This document shows positions 11,196 through 25,771 of a stretch of DNA of 64,000 nt, in pieces. Position 1 is the first letter of the stretch, and the number at the start of each line of letters is the position of its first letter. Below the pieces are notes generated by a model that worked only from the letters and a program-made list of their open reading frames with translations, had not been told where the DNA came from and searched no databases. The stretch is from Cercozoa sp. M6MM (lineage: Eukaryota; Endomyxa: Ascetosporea): assembly GCA_040357565.1 (NCBI GenBank), contig JBDODJ010000038.1. One strand, written 5' to 3'. A program made the position numbers and the translations under genes.

Positions 11196-11710
11196 ATGCC
11201 GCATCCGGGTGTTGGTGTGCCGATCAAGCTGCTCCACGAGGCCGAGGGCCAGATCATCACGGCTGAGGTGCGTTGCTGTGAGCGTTTCTTGAGGTCATGT
11301 TGTTTTGAACACAATGTTTGCTGGGACAGATGACGACGGGCGAGACGTACCGTGGTCACCTCCAGGGCACGGAGGACTCGATGAACCTGCGTCTCGTCAA
11401 TGTGACGATGACGGCGCGAGATGGCTCGCATCACAAGCTGCAGCACGTCTACCTGCGCGGTGGCAACGGTACATATCAACATAGCCTTTTGCCATTTTCT
11501 ACATAACTTTGTCAAGTATGACCGTCTGGCTTGTACAGTGCGCTTCATTGTGATGCCTGACATGCTCAAGCACTCGCCGATGTTCCGCAACTGCGATCCC
11601 AAGCAGCCCAAGAGTACGTTTTCTCCCTCCGTGTTTATGCGAGTGCTTTATTTTTGCTTTCTGCAGTCGTGGGCCTCGGCCGCGGTAACCACATGCCGGG
11701 CAACCGTTAA
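11196..11710 (+). CDS. SNRPD3: Small nuclear ribonucleoprotein SmD3
   Basis: SmD3 is one of seven Sm proteins that ring the U snRNAs of the spliceosome. Four exons read GVPIKLLHEAEGQIITAE, MTTGETYRGHLQGTEDSMN, HVYLRGGN and VRFIVMPDMLKHSPMF, then a short glycine/arginine tail GLGRGNHMPGNR. These are the Sm1 and Sm2 motifs in order, and GVPIKLLHEAEG is specific for D3. The introns (about 60, 70 and 55 nt, all GT-AG) calibrate intron size for the rest of the window. The tail is much shorter than the RG-rich tail of animal SmD3. Starts at ATG 11196, stops at TAA 11708-11710. Confidence 0.95.
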
Positions 11711-11808
11711 GAAACGAAAGTGCCTCACCCGTGCGCGATACGATAGTTTTCAGTTAGTAGGGTGCTATGAGACGTTAGTTCTAGCTAGAAATGAGGGAAC
11801 AGTGATTT

Positions 11809-12640
11809 TCAGTCGGCTACAGCAGGGAGCCACCCCTGCAGCAAGACAAGCGAGAAAAGTACAAAAAGAATCGTTTCAGACAAGGGTAGGTTTATGGTTT
11901 TCGTTTGCAGGGTCATTAGTACATGTCGCTCGACTGCGAGGAGCCAAGTGTCGCCACACCGTAGCACACTGGGCATAAAAGTTGTGACAGGGGTAGCACA
12001 CAAGCAAACAGGCTGAGAGTTGGTACACAAGAAGCTCGCGAAAGAGCCGCAAACAAAACCTGCGAGAGCAAGGAGAAAGTACAACAGATGCGGTAGGTAA
12101 AGAGGAGGAGAGAAAACAGCTACCAAAAGCAGTGCCCGAGATGAGTGACACGTGCAACATGATGAGCGGAATGCCGATGATGGAGACACCGAGCATGCCC
12201 AGGAAGAATTCGACTGTTTGCTGCAGACCGTTGCTCTTTCTGTTATGATTGAAAAGCAAGTAAAACATCTCTTCTTATCGAGCACAATGTGCCAAGAACT
12301 TACTGCTCTGCTCCGAACGGGTCGTTGCCGCCCGTCGATCCAAACAGAGCCTTCGCCAAAACAATAAAGACTGACGGACAGGTCAGAAGCTTTCAGCTTG
12401 ACTTTCGGTACCTGGATGGCGGCAACAGCGAGCGCCGGCACCAGTGTGAACATGATGTACCAGTCTGCACACAAACACTCTCAAACTACCCTTCATAATG
12501 GCACACAACACTCCAGTTTACCAGAGGAGCCGCCCACCGCGCCGCCCAAAATGAGCAGCAAAACACCGGCCGCCAGGAAGAAGCCAGCGACGCCCAACTT
12601 CACGCCGATCGACACTTTGAAGCAAAAAACAATTCCATCA
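11809..12640 (-). CDS. VPS55/LEPROT-like four-helix membrane protein
   Basis: VPS55/LEPROT proteins are small endosomal membrane proteins that affect sorting from late endosomes. Minus-strand exons encode hydrophobic helices in the family's order: VKLGVAGFFLAAGVLLLILG, DWYIMFTLVPALAVAAIQ, a short loop with GNDPFGAEQ, then FFLGMLGVSIIGIPLIMLHV, matching the LAYFF..G..VSAFG.P..LA region of LEPROT. Splicing of these exons keeps frame. The first coding exon was not found, so 12640 is only the edge of the first clear exon, and the last exon can be read in two frames ending at 11916 or 11809. It is convergent with SmD3. Confidence 0.6.
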
Positions 12641-12669
12641 AATGTATCAAGCACACAACAAACAAAGAA

Positions 12670-12966
12670 ATGCAAAAGGTGGAGAATTGGCCAAACGAGC
12701 AGAAATCTCGCGAGAGCTATCAGCTATTCCTTCTCAAGAAAGGCACAACATACACTGAACCATGTTTGGCAGACGTGAGAGGCGAGGATCCTGAGTTCAA
12801 GCTCAAAACAAGCAAGAACTGCAATGAAGAGAATTCTGAGAAATTCAGAGCGATCAGTGCACGTCACTACACTTTCAAAGTGATATTTCTATTGGTGGGA
12901 ACGTGTATGCTGGGCTTCGCGATGCTCTTGATTGGACTGCTGGATATAACAAAAATATTAAGCTAG
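12670..12966 (+). CDS. Possible 98-residue single-pass membrane protein
   Basis: An uninterrupted plus-strand frame with ATG at 12670 and stop at 12964-12966. It is hydrophilic for about 65 residues, then has a strong membrane segment (FKVIFLLVGTCMLGFAMLLI). It lies where the 5' end of the minus-strand VPS55-like gene should be, so the two may share a divergent promoter or overlap. No family is recognised; a loose likeness to the first helix of TMEM230-type proteins is not enough to name it. Confidence 0.35.
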   Translation: MQKVENWPNEQKSRESYQLFLLKKGTTYTEPCLADVRGEDPEFKLKTSKNCNEENSEKFRAISARHYTFKVIFLLVGTCMLGFAMLLIGLLDITKILS

Positions 12967-13075
12967 AAAATTGACTTATGTGGATAAAGACGAGCAGCTT
13001 GGGCGTGTGGTAGCACAGTGGTTGTGCGTATGGAGGAGTTTTGTGACGATGTAATATCCTGATGAGCCCCATGAA

Positions 13076-14329
13076 TTGTGTTGCTTGATATGTAGCCCCT
13101 TGGTTTTGGATGTAGTGTTTGCGAGTCGTCGTGTCGCAAGTGTGCCTCCAAGTGCCTTAAATTTACGTAATGTTCAAAAACAGTTTATGTTGAGTCTAAT
13201 CAGGCCGGTTTCGATGGCGGTGCGGAGGAGGGAGCGATCGATACACTTGCCTCACTGATGAGGCACTTTGTTGAGGAGGTTGGCAGGTATCTCCAGTCAG
13301 TTTGAACAACTTGTGAGACTTGAGAGGTTGAGTTTGGGGTCTTAGAGAAGCAGCGGAAATCGCGCATGATCGTGGCTGCTCATCAGTCTCGTATTTCGCA
13401 CTCATCGACGCTCTGACAGAGCTGGGCTGGTGCCATCTTGCTTACTCCTTCTACATGTGTTCCATGTACTTTTCTAAACGAGTAGTCCGCCGTCGGAGCT
13501 CCACAAATTCGCCAAAACTGACTCTGTTTCTGACTTGGTGCACCAGTTTATCTGTCTTTACTTTTATTGCAAGCCTTTACTTTGATTCCAAGCCTTTTTT
13601 GTTGACTGAAGCTACACACGGTGCTGGAAGGCACCGAGGTGCCAGTGCCGTGTGATCCGGTTATTTTGGGCGCTTCTGCACTGCGTCGACACCGCAGCGA
13701 CGCCGATGAACGACCTGAAGTATCACTTTATTATATTTCAAAATGTCTCATCATATTAAGTTTGTTCAGCACATTCCAAAGTCGCTGCCGTCGCTGCCGG
13801 ACCCTCACACCTACGCGAACACGCAAGTAACGGCCAAGGCGAAAACTCGGCGGTATTTTCTTTTTACTTCTTTCTGCTTTATCGACTGTTTTTTTTTTGT
13901 AGAAAGCGACTGCGTGCGCGACAGGAGACGCGACGACAGCTGAGTGCACTGGCAGCAAAAGCACGTGTCACACTGCAAACGAGCGAGCATGCGCCAACTC
14001 ATGATGTAGCATACTTAAGTTTTCACGTTTCCCTTTCTCTGGCACTCTTTTCTCGCGTACAGGAAGACGAGGCCGAAAGTGACGAGGATGACGCCTTGTT
14101 CAATGTCGGTAAGTCCAGGAAGAAGCAAGCCACTGAGCAGGCTGGAGTCAGAGCTAGCACGGCTGAGTCGGCTGCCACCAACTCCAACAGCGATTGCATG
14201 CAGGTGCTCCAGTTGTCTCTGCTTCAGTCTTGTTTTTCGGTTCAAAATGGCACAATTCTTTTGCAGGACGATGCGCCAACTGTCGCCGAAGAAGCGAGTT
14301 CGGCCCCTCAGATCGACATTTTTGGATAA
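13076..14329 (+). CDS. TAF8: TFIID subunit TAF8-like
   Basis: TAF8 is a histone-fold subunit of the general transcription factor TFIID. After a poorly defined first exon (VLDVVFASRRVA), an exon beginning after CTAATCAG encodes AGFDGGAEEGAIDTLASLM and RHFVEEVGR. A second exon gives EAAEIAHDRG and YFALIDALTELG, together a TAF8-type histone fold. A later exon gives HIPKSLPSLPDPHTYANT, the proline-rich IP..LP.FPDPHTY motif of the TAF8 C-terminal region, then a basic helix and an acidic stretch (EDEAESDEDDALFNVG). Ends at TAA 14327-14329. The start is uncertain; 13076 is the first in-frame position I can use. Confidence 0.75.
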
Positions 14330-14732
14330 AATCTTGTGTCTAGGATAGGTGAATCCTAGACACAACTAACTAACTATAACTAACTCAGCGAACAGCTAAC
14401 GTCAGCAGTTTTTGCCAAAACGGCTTGTAGCGAAGGCTAGCACAAACCAGCTTTGCTGGACAGTACGGTAGACATCATTTGTGCTCTGGAGGATGTCTAT
14501 TGAACCCAAGACCTGGTTCAAGCCTTGTTTTTATTTTTGGGTCCGCATTCGTCCACTCTGGACAAATGCGAAAAATCTGTTTTTGCAAGACAACGCCTCT
14601 TGTTGTGCTCCGATCACTGTGCAGGTACTAAAACATTTGTCGGCACGTGTGTGTGGCTGCGTGAAGTGCAAAAACTCGTTTATTTCGAGCTCAGACAGAG
14701 GAGTACCTTGAGTCTCAGCCAGTAAGTCAGCA
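14330..14732. other. Spacer between TAF8-like and CCT1
   Basis: About 400 bases without a supported gene. A short AACTAACTAACT run at about 14364-14386 resembles the retrotransposon tail but has no adjoining homologous sequence. Confidence 0.5.
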
Positions 14733-16057
14733 ATGTCGCTCGCGATCGATGGCCAGCGTATCTCGGGCCAGGAGGTGCGCCAGCAGAATGTGATGGCAGC
14801 GTTGGTACAATAGACTGTTTTGCTTTTGTTCGATTTGTATTTCGTCATGATTGTCTGTGTGTTTGTGTTTGTTGCAGTCGGTGGCGAACATTGTGAAGTC
14901 TTCGCTTGGCCCGGCAGGTCTGGACAAGATGCTTGTGGATGCAGTTGGCGACGTGACGATCACGAACGACGGCGCAACGATCCTGAAGCAGATGGAGGTA
15001 TAGTGTGTGTGTTTTCTGCCTTTGAATGGGTCTGGTAGTGCTTGCAACTTGCCAGGTGGAGCACCCGGCGGCGCGTGCGTTGGTGCAGTTGTCGCAGCTG
15101 CAGGATGAGGAAGTCGGTGATGGCACTACTTCGGTATCGCTACGTTATTATACCCTTTAAGCCTCTTACCCCCGGTGTAGGTGGTTGTGCTGGCGGCCGA
15201 GTTGCTCAAGCGTGCGAACGAATTGGTAGCCAACAAGATCCACCCGACTTCAGTGATTGCTGGTGCTTTACCCCTACCCTTCACCTTCTTTACCTTAACC
15301 CCCCCATGACCTTGACCCCCCCCCCCCATAACCTTGACCCCCCATGAATAGGCTTCCTGCGTGCGCGCAAGATGTCGGTCAAATTCATCGCCGAACGACT
15401 CACGAAGAAGGTGGTCGACTTGCCCGAGGTATTGGCTCTCTTTACCCCCTGCCCTTACCCCCTACCGCTCCCTTACCCCTTACCATACCCCTTACCCCTT
15501 ACCCCTTACCCCTTGCCCCCCACCTTAGGAGGCCCTCAAGAGCGCTGCCATGACGACGCTGTCGTCCAAGGTTCTCGCACTCTTACCTCCCACTCATCCC
15601 CCTTACCCCCCTCCCCTTGCAGGTGATCGGCATGGACAGCGACTTCTTCGCGCAGATGTGCGTGGACGCCATGCGTCGCGTCAAGACGGTGTCGCCGTCC
15701 GGCAAGGCCAAGTACCCGGTCAAGGCCATCAACGTACTCAAGGTACCACCCGTTGTACTGTCCACTTGTACTGTCCACTTGTACTGTTCATTTGTGTCGT
15801 CCATTTGTACCGTCCTGTTGTACCGTCTGTTTTTGTTAAAGGTGCTGGGTCGATCCACTGCCGAATCGCAACTTGTCGACGGTTTCGCACTGCCGCAGAC
15901 GCGTGCCGCTCAGGTAGATTACTTGGGAGTATATATGGGGGGTAAAGAGGGGGGTATAATCTCTAGGGCATGCCATCGCGTGTGGAGAACGCCAAGATCG
16001 CACTGCTCGATTTCGACCTGCGCAAGAGCAAGATGGCCTTTGGCGTGCAGGTAGTGT

Positions 16058-16147
<90 letters not shown>

Positions 16148-17296
16148 NNNNNNNNNNNNNNNNNNNNNNNNNNNNNNNNNNNNNNNNNNNNNNNNNNNNN
16201 NNNNNNNNNNNNNNNNNNNNNNNNNNNNNNNNNNNNNNNNNNNNNNNCCCCCCCCCCAGGTGCTGATCGACGATGTGGAGAAACTCGAGGGCGTGCGACA
16301 GCGCGAGGCTTCGCTTACCAAGGACAAGGTAGTTTTTGGGTCACCTTATCTCCTGACTATTTAAGGGAGCGTCGATGTACAGGTGGACATGCTGCTGGCG
16401 GTCGGTGCCAATGTGATTCTCACTACCAAGGGCATCGATGATCTCGGTCTCAAGTACTTCGTCGACGCTGGTAGTCTATCTTACCCCTTCGTCTGTCTTA
16501 CCTTCCCCCTTCCCCCCCCCCCCCTGTACAGGCGCCATTGCGGTGCGACGTGTCTCCAAGGGCGACATGAAGCGTATCGCCAAGGCCACGGTACTCCTTA
16601 CCCTTCCCCTTATCCCTTTACCCCCCTTATCCCCTCTACCCCCTCCCCCAGGGCGGTCGAATTCTGCTGTCGCTGGCCGATTTCGAAGGCGGCGAATCCG
16701 TGGACGTAGAAGCTTTGGGTACCTAGGTCACTGGTAGCTTTGGCGTGGGTCAGCATCCGCGCGGATGCACAGGTCAGGCACGCGAGGTGGTGGAGGAGCG
16801 TGTGGGCGACTCGGACCTGCTGTACATCAAGGGCTGTGCCACGACGGCAGCGCAGACGATTGTGCTGCGCGGTCCCAACGACTACATGCTCGACGAGGTC
16901 GAACGTTCGCTGCATGATGCACTCTGCGTCGTCAAACGCGTGCTCGAGCACGGTCGTGTCGTGCCTGGCGGCGGTATCCCTTACTCCTTCCCCCCTACCC
17001 CTTACCCCTACCCTACCCTTACCCTTACCCTACCCTTACCCCTTACCCCTACCCCTACCCTTACATCCCTTAAACCCCGACTCCAGGCTGCTGCGAGGCG
17101 GCACTGTCGACCTACTTGGAGCACGTGGCCGATCAGATGGGCTCGCGACAACAACTTGCCATCGCCGAGTTCGCGCAGGCGCTGCTCGTGATTCCCAAGT
17201 GTCTGGCCGTCAACTCGGCACTCGATGCCACCGAACTCGTGTCGAAACTCTGCGCCTACCACAACAAGTGGCAGACTGGCGATGGTACTGCCCCCC

Positions 17297-17347
<51 letters not shown>

Positions 17348-17598
17348 CACACACTACACACTACACACCTTTACCCCCGCCCCGCCCAGACGAGCACTCG
17401 GCGCTGCGCTACGTTGGCCTCGACCTGGAGAAGGGCGGTGTGCGCAACAACCTCAAGGCCGGCGTGCTGGAGCCGGCTCTCAGCAAGATGCGTATGATCA
17501 AGTACGCCACCGAGGCCGCCATCACGGTGCTGCGCATCGACGATCATGTGCGCATGAACAAGGCCGAGAAGCCGAGCAACGCACAGGGTGCCGAGTAG
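14733..17598 (+). CDS. CCT1: Cytosolic chaperonin subunit CCT1 (TCP-1 alpha)
   Basis: CCT folds actin, tubulin and other cytosolic proteins. About 15 exons together cover the full subunit. [28 protein letters not shown] and [14 protein letters not shown] are the alpha-subunit N-terminus, with the ATP-site GDGTTSVV next. The apical domain carries [19 protein letters not shown] and [19 protein letters not shown]. The C-terminal half has [28 protein letters not shown]-like [17 protein letters not shown] and a final [19 protein letters not shown] and [13 protein letters not shown] point to alpha rather than another CCT subunit. Introns are short and rich in TACCCC-type sequence. One holds a 100-N gap (16148-16247) and another a CA repeat (about 17290-17344). 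Ends at TAG 17596-17598. Convergent with ARF1, 140 bp apart. Confidence 0.95.
16058..16247. other. CT/CA microsatellite and 100-N assembly gap
   Basis: A CT run then a CA run lead into 100 Ns (16148-16247), all within one CCT1 intron. The gap size is a placeholder. Confidence 0.9.
17290..17365. repeat. (CA)n microsatellite in a CCT1 intron
   Basis: A C run followed by about 27 CA units and then imperfect CACTA units, within the last intron of CCT1. Confidence 0.9.
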
Positions 17599-17738
17599 AA
17601 CCGCGCCCCTGCGACTCCGTTTAGCGTATGGAAACTATTTAGTTTGAGTCGAAATCAGGAAGCAAGGCGGGTTAATCGACATGGAACAGTGCCAACAGGG
17701 CCGTATCAGACTAGCTTGTTGTGGTCTAGCCTTCTCGT

Positions 17739-18505
<767 letters not shown>

Positions 18506-18985
18506 GACTGTCTACACAAGAAACAACATGTCGCACAAAAACTGCAAAACACACCAAAAAAAAAAGCACAAGCCACAAAACCGAAATCGGAGCTCTAGCG
18601 CACCAGGGAGTGCTTTGCTGTGTTGCCACTCAAAACCAGCGCGAATCAGAGAGCTCCGGGCAGCACGAAAACGAGAGACACGAAGAGCCACAAAAAACTC
18701 GACACGAGAAAAAACGGGGCCGCCAAGCGGGCTGCACCTCGACTAGTCGCAGTGCTACTGTACCTTATGTGTAGTGATATATCGCTATGACCACGACACT
18801 GCAGGAGGAGGGCTTTCTGCTTTTGGCTCAGGTCCAAGATGGACAAAAATGGACAGCATCGATTGGGCTGGACAAGTTTTGCTCGATTTTTGCAGCCTCT
18901 AGTCGCTGAGCCAGACTGACGTGCATTTCCTCACCTTTTAGGAAGCACAAGCACAGATAGGAACAGGTTAATACCAGGATTCAGC
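18506..18985. promoter_or_regulatory. Divergent upstream region of ARF1 and the thiolase gene
   Basis: 480 bases between two divergent start codons. No open frame is supported. Promoters of both genes should be here, but no named motif is clear. Confidence 0.4.
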
Positions 18986-20733
<1,748 letters not shown>

Positions 20734-20940
20734 ACGGGCGATTTCGTTCTAAACCGAGACTGGCGTAGCTACACGTTCGCCAAATGTGTGGTATGCACTA
20801 AACACTACCAATTATAGTCACTGAGGCGAGGGCCAAATCGATTGGAATGACTCGTCGACGTCCGCGCGGCTCAATCCGACAGTTAGATCTAGAGTCACGT
20901 CATCGCAGGGCGAACTATAAACCTTTACAGGTATCTTCAG

Positions 20941-22217
20941 ATGGCTCCTCAGCAAGCGAATGCTCCAGTGCTACCTTTAGACTCTCCCCTGGCAGAAGAG
21001 ATTGCCGACGTGGCGAGCTATCGTGACGTAAATTGAAACACTCGTTACATATTGGTGATGCATTGTATGATGGTTCACGATTCGGTGCGTTGCCTCGGGT
21101 AGTATCTCGACTCTAAAACGACGCCAAAAAACTACTGCCAAGTCGAAGATGACGTGAACGAAATCGCAAAGCACAAACACTTACGATATCTGCAGGATAT
21201 CACACTCGTCCAAGACCTCCTGCAGTATACTGGATCCGTACGCATTTTATTTTTCGCTTTACATCGAACACTCAAACACTACTCGACCTTCGGATGTCAA
21301 TTTATGAAAATACCAGCTACCTGGAGGTCCGCATGTGCTGAGCGAAGCTGAGTTCATCTCAGTGCGCGAAGCTATGGAGTTGGTAAGTCGGTTGTACAGT
21401 ATGTTTATGGGTTTACGGACGGGAAACTGAAGTTGTTTGTTGCAAGAACAGAAGCGAAAACCCGTTGCGCGCAAAGAGTTTCTCTGCAGCATCGGCTACG
21501 ATGTTAGTCACTCTCCTCTGCTTTACGAACTGATGAAACGAGAGCGTGAGGTACGTGAAGGTCGTCTGCTAACCATCATTTTCGTTCGAACGCACCTACA
21601 ACCAAAACAAGCTTCACCGACGGAAAAAGGGGAGGAAGCCGTCTCCGGCTCCGAGAAACCTCACAAAGAAATTGAGGAAACTGGCAATGTCAGTGAGGTT
21701 TCCGCCTACATTGATTTTGCACAAAGGCTCGCAAGTGAGTTTTCTCCGGATCTGTCAGTTCTATGTTTTATGCGAGAGTGTTGTGCCCCGCAGCTGATAA
21801 CTTTGAAGATTACTTCGCGGGAAAGCGAAAGCTGCAGCCTCGGCCAAGTGACCTCAGTTACTTTGCTCACCAAAGCTGCCGTGTGAGTAGCAGTAACACG
21901 CAAGTAAGCTCCCTATCTCTTAATTCGGGTCTAAATTTGCCCTTCCCTGGCGTAGAACTTCAGCGTGGAGCTCAGCAGCGAAGTTGAGATGTACGATGGA
22001 GTGCGACGACGCCAAGGCATCGTATTCAAGAACTTGCGCAGTCGCAAGTACGTCTTCGTCGATGAAGGTACACTAGTAGACTGGCGGATCCTAGTTGTGT
22101 TACTGTCAGTTTACGACAGACCTTGGCGAAATCGATACGCGGGGTGGCGCTGTTCGCGTCGACATTGCCGATGATGCGTACGACCAAGTTGTGCTCTTCG
22201 ACGTCAAGTGTCGATAA
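20941..22217 (+). CDS. Multi-exon protein of unknown function
   Basis: I do not recognise this gene. ATG at 20941 gives MAPQQANAPVLPLDSPLAEE. Later exons encode RKPVARKEFLCSIGYDVSHS and PLLYELMKRERE, a charged linker (SGSEKPHKEIEETGNVSEVS), NFEDYFAGKRKLQPRPSDLS, then a beta-rich C-terminal part: FSVELSSEVEMYDGVRRRQG, IVFKNLRSRKYVFVDE, LGEIDTRGGAVRVDIADD, VVLFDVKCR and TAA at 22215-22217. The last join (GAT GAA G / AC CTT GGC) keeps frame across a 53-nt intron, which supports the model. There is no signal peptide or membrane helix. The soluble beta-rich end suggests a binding domain. Confidence 0.6.
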
Positions 22218-22366
22218 GAACTACGGGTATCAGCATCGTTCAGCGCCTGCCGCCGACTAAGACCATTGTAAATTCGATGATCGTGTAAAATTTGTATCGA
22301 CGGCAAAAAAAAATACTCGAAACTGAATCTGGAGTCATGCATGTTCGAGTTCGCTCCGGAAACAAG

Positions 22367-23461
22367 TTAGTCGTTACGTCCATTGAGGCAAGAGTACTTG
22401 ACAAAGGCATCGCACTTGGAACCGGGGCGGAACTCCCAGTGCCACGTCTCACTTGGCACTGCAATAAACATAACCAACACACCATATCGGTAAATTTCCG
22501 AACATCAGTCCGCGCGGATCGTATTTGATCATTGACAAAACAGGGAAAGAGAAAACCATAAAGCTACCAGTGCGAACAAAGCCAAAGTGCTGCGCGTTGC
22601 GCGTAAGCCATCGGTAGATGTTGCTGTTGCTGACGCTGATATCGAGCGCTTTGCCGTTCTGGTGATTCGAATAGCCGGGACGACCGGCAAGGTTGCCGTT
22701 GTTGCACTTGTTGACACCAAAATGTTGCCTGTTCGAATGTATTGCGTGACATGGGGACACTGAAGCAATAAGAACATTTTACTTGATCATGTAGCAGCGA
22801 TAGAAGTATTCTTGCTCATCCATGGTCCGAAAGCCCGATGTGATGGTCAAGGCATACGGACAGGCACGGTTCATGTCGTCGCTACAAAGTCGTTGTTGCA
22901 CAAAACACACCAACAGCAACAAAACACAAAGGTACAATGCGCGAGCAGTCTCAACAATCACGGGACGGTTGTTAATGCAGGTGCCTGAGTGGACAGCCAG
23001 TGAAAGCACAAGTTGTTGCAAGGAAACAAAGTAGGAGATACATGTGCGTGGGCCGAGATTGCGGCCTTGTTCATAAGCATCGCCGCAGTTCCAGTAGTGA
23101 GCTACAGGCACAGCCAATAGTTGAAGTAAGTTGAAGCAAGTAAAGTCCCCAAGCTTTCAGGAGAAAAGTTACAGCGCGGTGTCGAGCAGCGCGCGTTTTG
23201 CCTAGTACATGTAAGAACTTCTAGCATGTGCATGCACAAGAAAAATACGCGAAGCTAGGTTTACATGTTCCGATCCTGAGCCGGGTCGTACCCCGTATAG
23301 CAACATTTGACATTCCAAGGATCGTTCGGACACAGATTCGTCGTTGTTTGGCCCGTGCATCTCGACTGATCGACGCACTTGGAGCCCAGAAATGCGCACG
23401 TCAGTTTGAACGCGTTTGCCGCATGGAAGATCGTCAACACAAAAACACACAATCCCAACAT
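22367..23461 (-). CDS. Secreted M15 family (VanY-like) metallopeptidase
   Basis: M15 peptidases are zinc enzymes that usually cut D-alanyl bonds in bacterial cell-wall peptides. ATG at 23459-23461 gives a signal peptide (MLGLCVFVLTIFHAANA), then a cysteine-rich segment (CAFLGSKCVDQSRC ... CPNDPWNVKCC) of the kind found before M15 domains in secreted proteins. Later exons give AHYWNCGDAYEQGRNLGPRT, ALTITSGFRTMDEQEYFYRC, GYSNHQNGKALDISVSNSN and ETWHWEFRPGSKC. SNHQ.GKALDI supplies the H...D zinc ligands and WHWEF the catalytic Glu/His region. Ends at TAA 22367-22369. A digestive or antibacterial role against ingested or competing bacteria is an inference. Confidence 0.8.
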
Positions 23462-23840
23462 CCCGGCGTCCCCTTTTAATACAATCGTATCGTCAACAAA
23501 AAGGGTTTAAAGGTATCGTTTGCCGTCTCGCACTCTCACGGACATTCTAAGACCAATGACAAGCCTCTCCGCGACGAGAACACTCGAGAACGACCGAGAT
23601 CACCCTTTGATCAACTCAAGTATCAAGCCGTTGACTGGTTGGCAGCACAACAACAGTCTGGCAGTTTTCTCTCGTCTCGATCGGTCAAGGTATACGCAAT
23701 ATCTGACAGAAAACACTGATATTGGGGACCACGTCGCTAACACATTCATTTTGTTCCCAGTCGCTGTCCAACTAAACTTGCTTTTGACAAAAATCTGTTG
23801 AGTCGAGTTAATTGACCGGATGAGTGCACAAACACTGAGG
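23462..23840. other. Spacer between two minus-strand genes
   Basis: About 380 bases between the end of COQ5 and the start of the M15 peptidase gene. A 93-codon plus-strand frame (23520-23801) shows no family pattern and I do not call it. The M15 promoter should be here. Confidence 0.4.
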
Positions 23841-25239
<1,399 letters not shown>

Positions 25240-25771
25240 TCTTAGTAGGGTGCTTGTTACTCAAAGTGGGGACGGTCCGATTGCGCTGTTTTTAATCATT
25301 ATTTTTCGTTTTTGGAGTGCCCGATTGTAAAGTGCCAACAACGACCGGTTCTCATTCACTGTCCGTTGATTTACAGCACAGCCGAGCAACCCAACTGTCT
25401 CACCACGCTTCCGAAAGTTTAGACTTGGAGGAGGTCGTCCGGTCGTAAGGGCAAGGTTGGTCGTTTTTTGCCAGTTGGGTGTGACCCATAAGATCGAGTG
25501 GGTCATTCGCATATCATTCGGCCAACCGGAAACGCGTGTCACTCGCCTACGGTGCCACCACCACTTTGATTGCAACTCGTTTGTGCGGTGGTGGTTTGCC
25601 TGGACTTGTGTGAGAGCGTCAAAGTCGTTGTGTTGCGCCTGTCGCCGATTACTCACTGTACTTTTTTGATCGAACTGTGATCGTGCACGAGATCCGCATC
25701 CAAATAATGCGACCGCTTTGAGCATTTTACCGTGGGCTGGCGTGTGCGCGTTGTAGTATCCTGTGCATAGG
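25240..25771. other. Divergent spacer, COQ5 and PH-like gene
   Basis: About 530 bases between divergent genes. Long overlapping frames exist on both strands (about 25261-25953 minus) but show no family pattern and overlap the first exon of the next gene. No gene is called. Confidence 0.4.

Noticed and set aside
15450-15530. Interstitial telomere or scaffold end
   Set aside because: The TTACCCC units are short, imperfect and confined to introns of an intact gene, so they do not mark a chromosome end.
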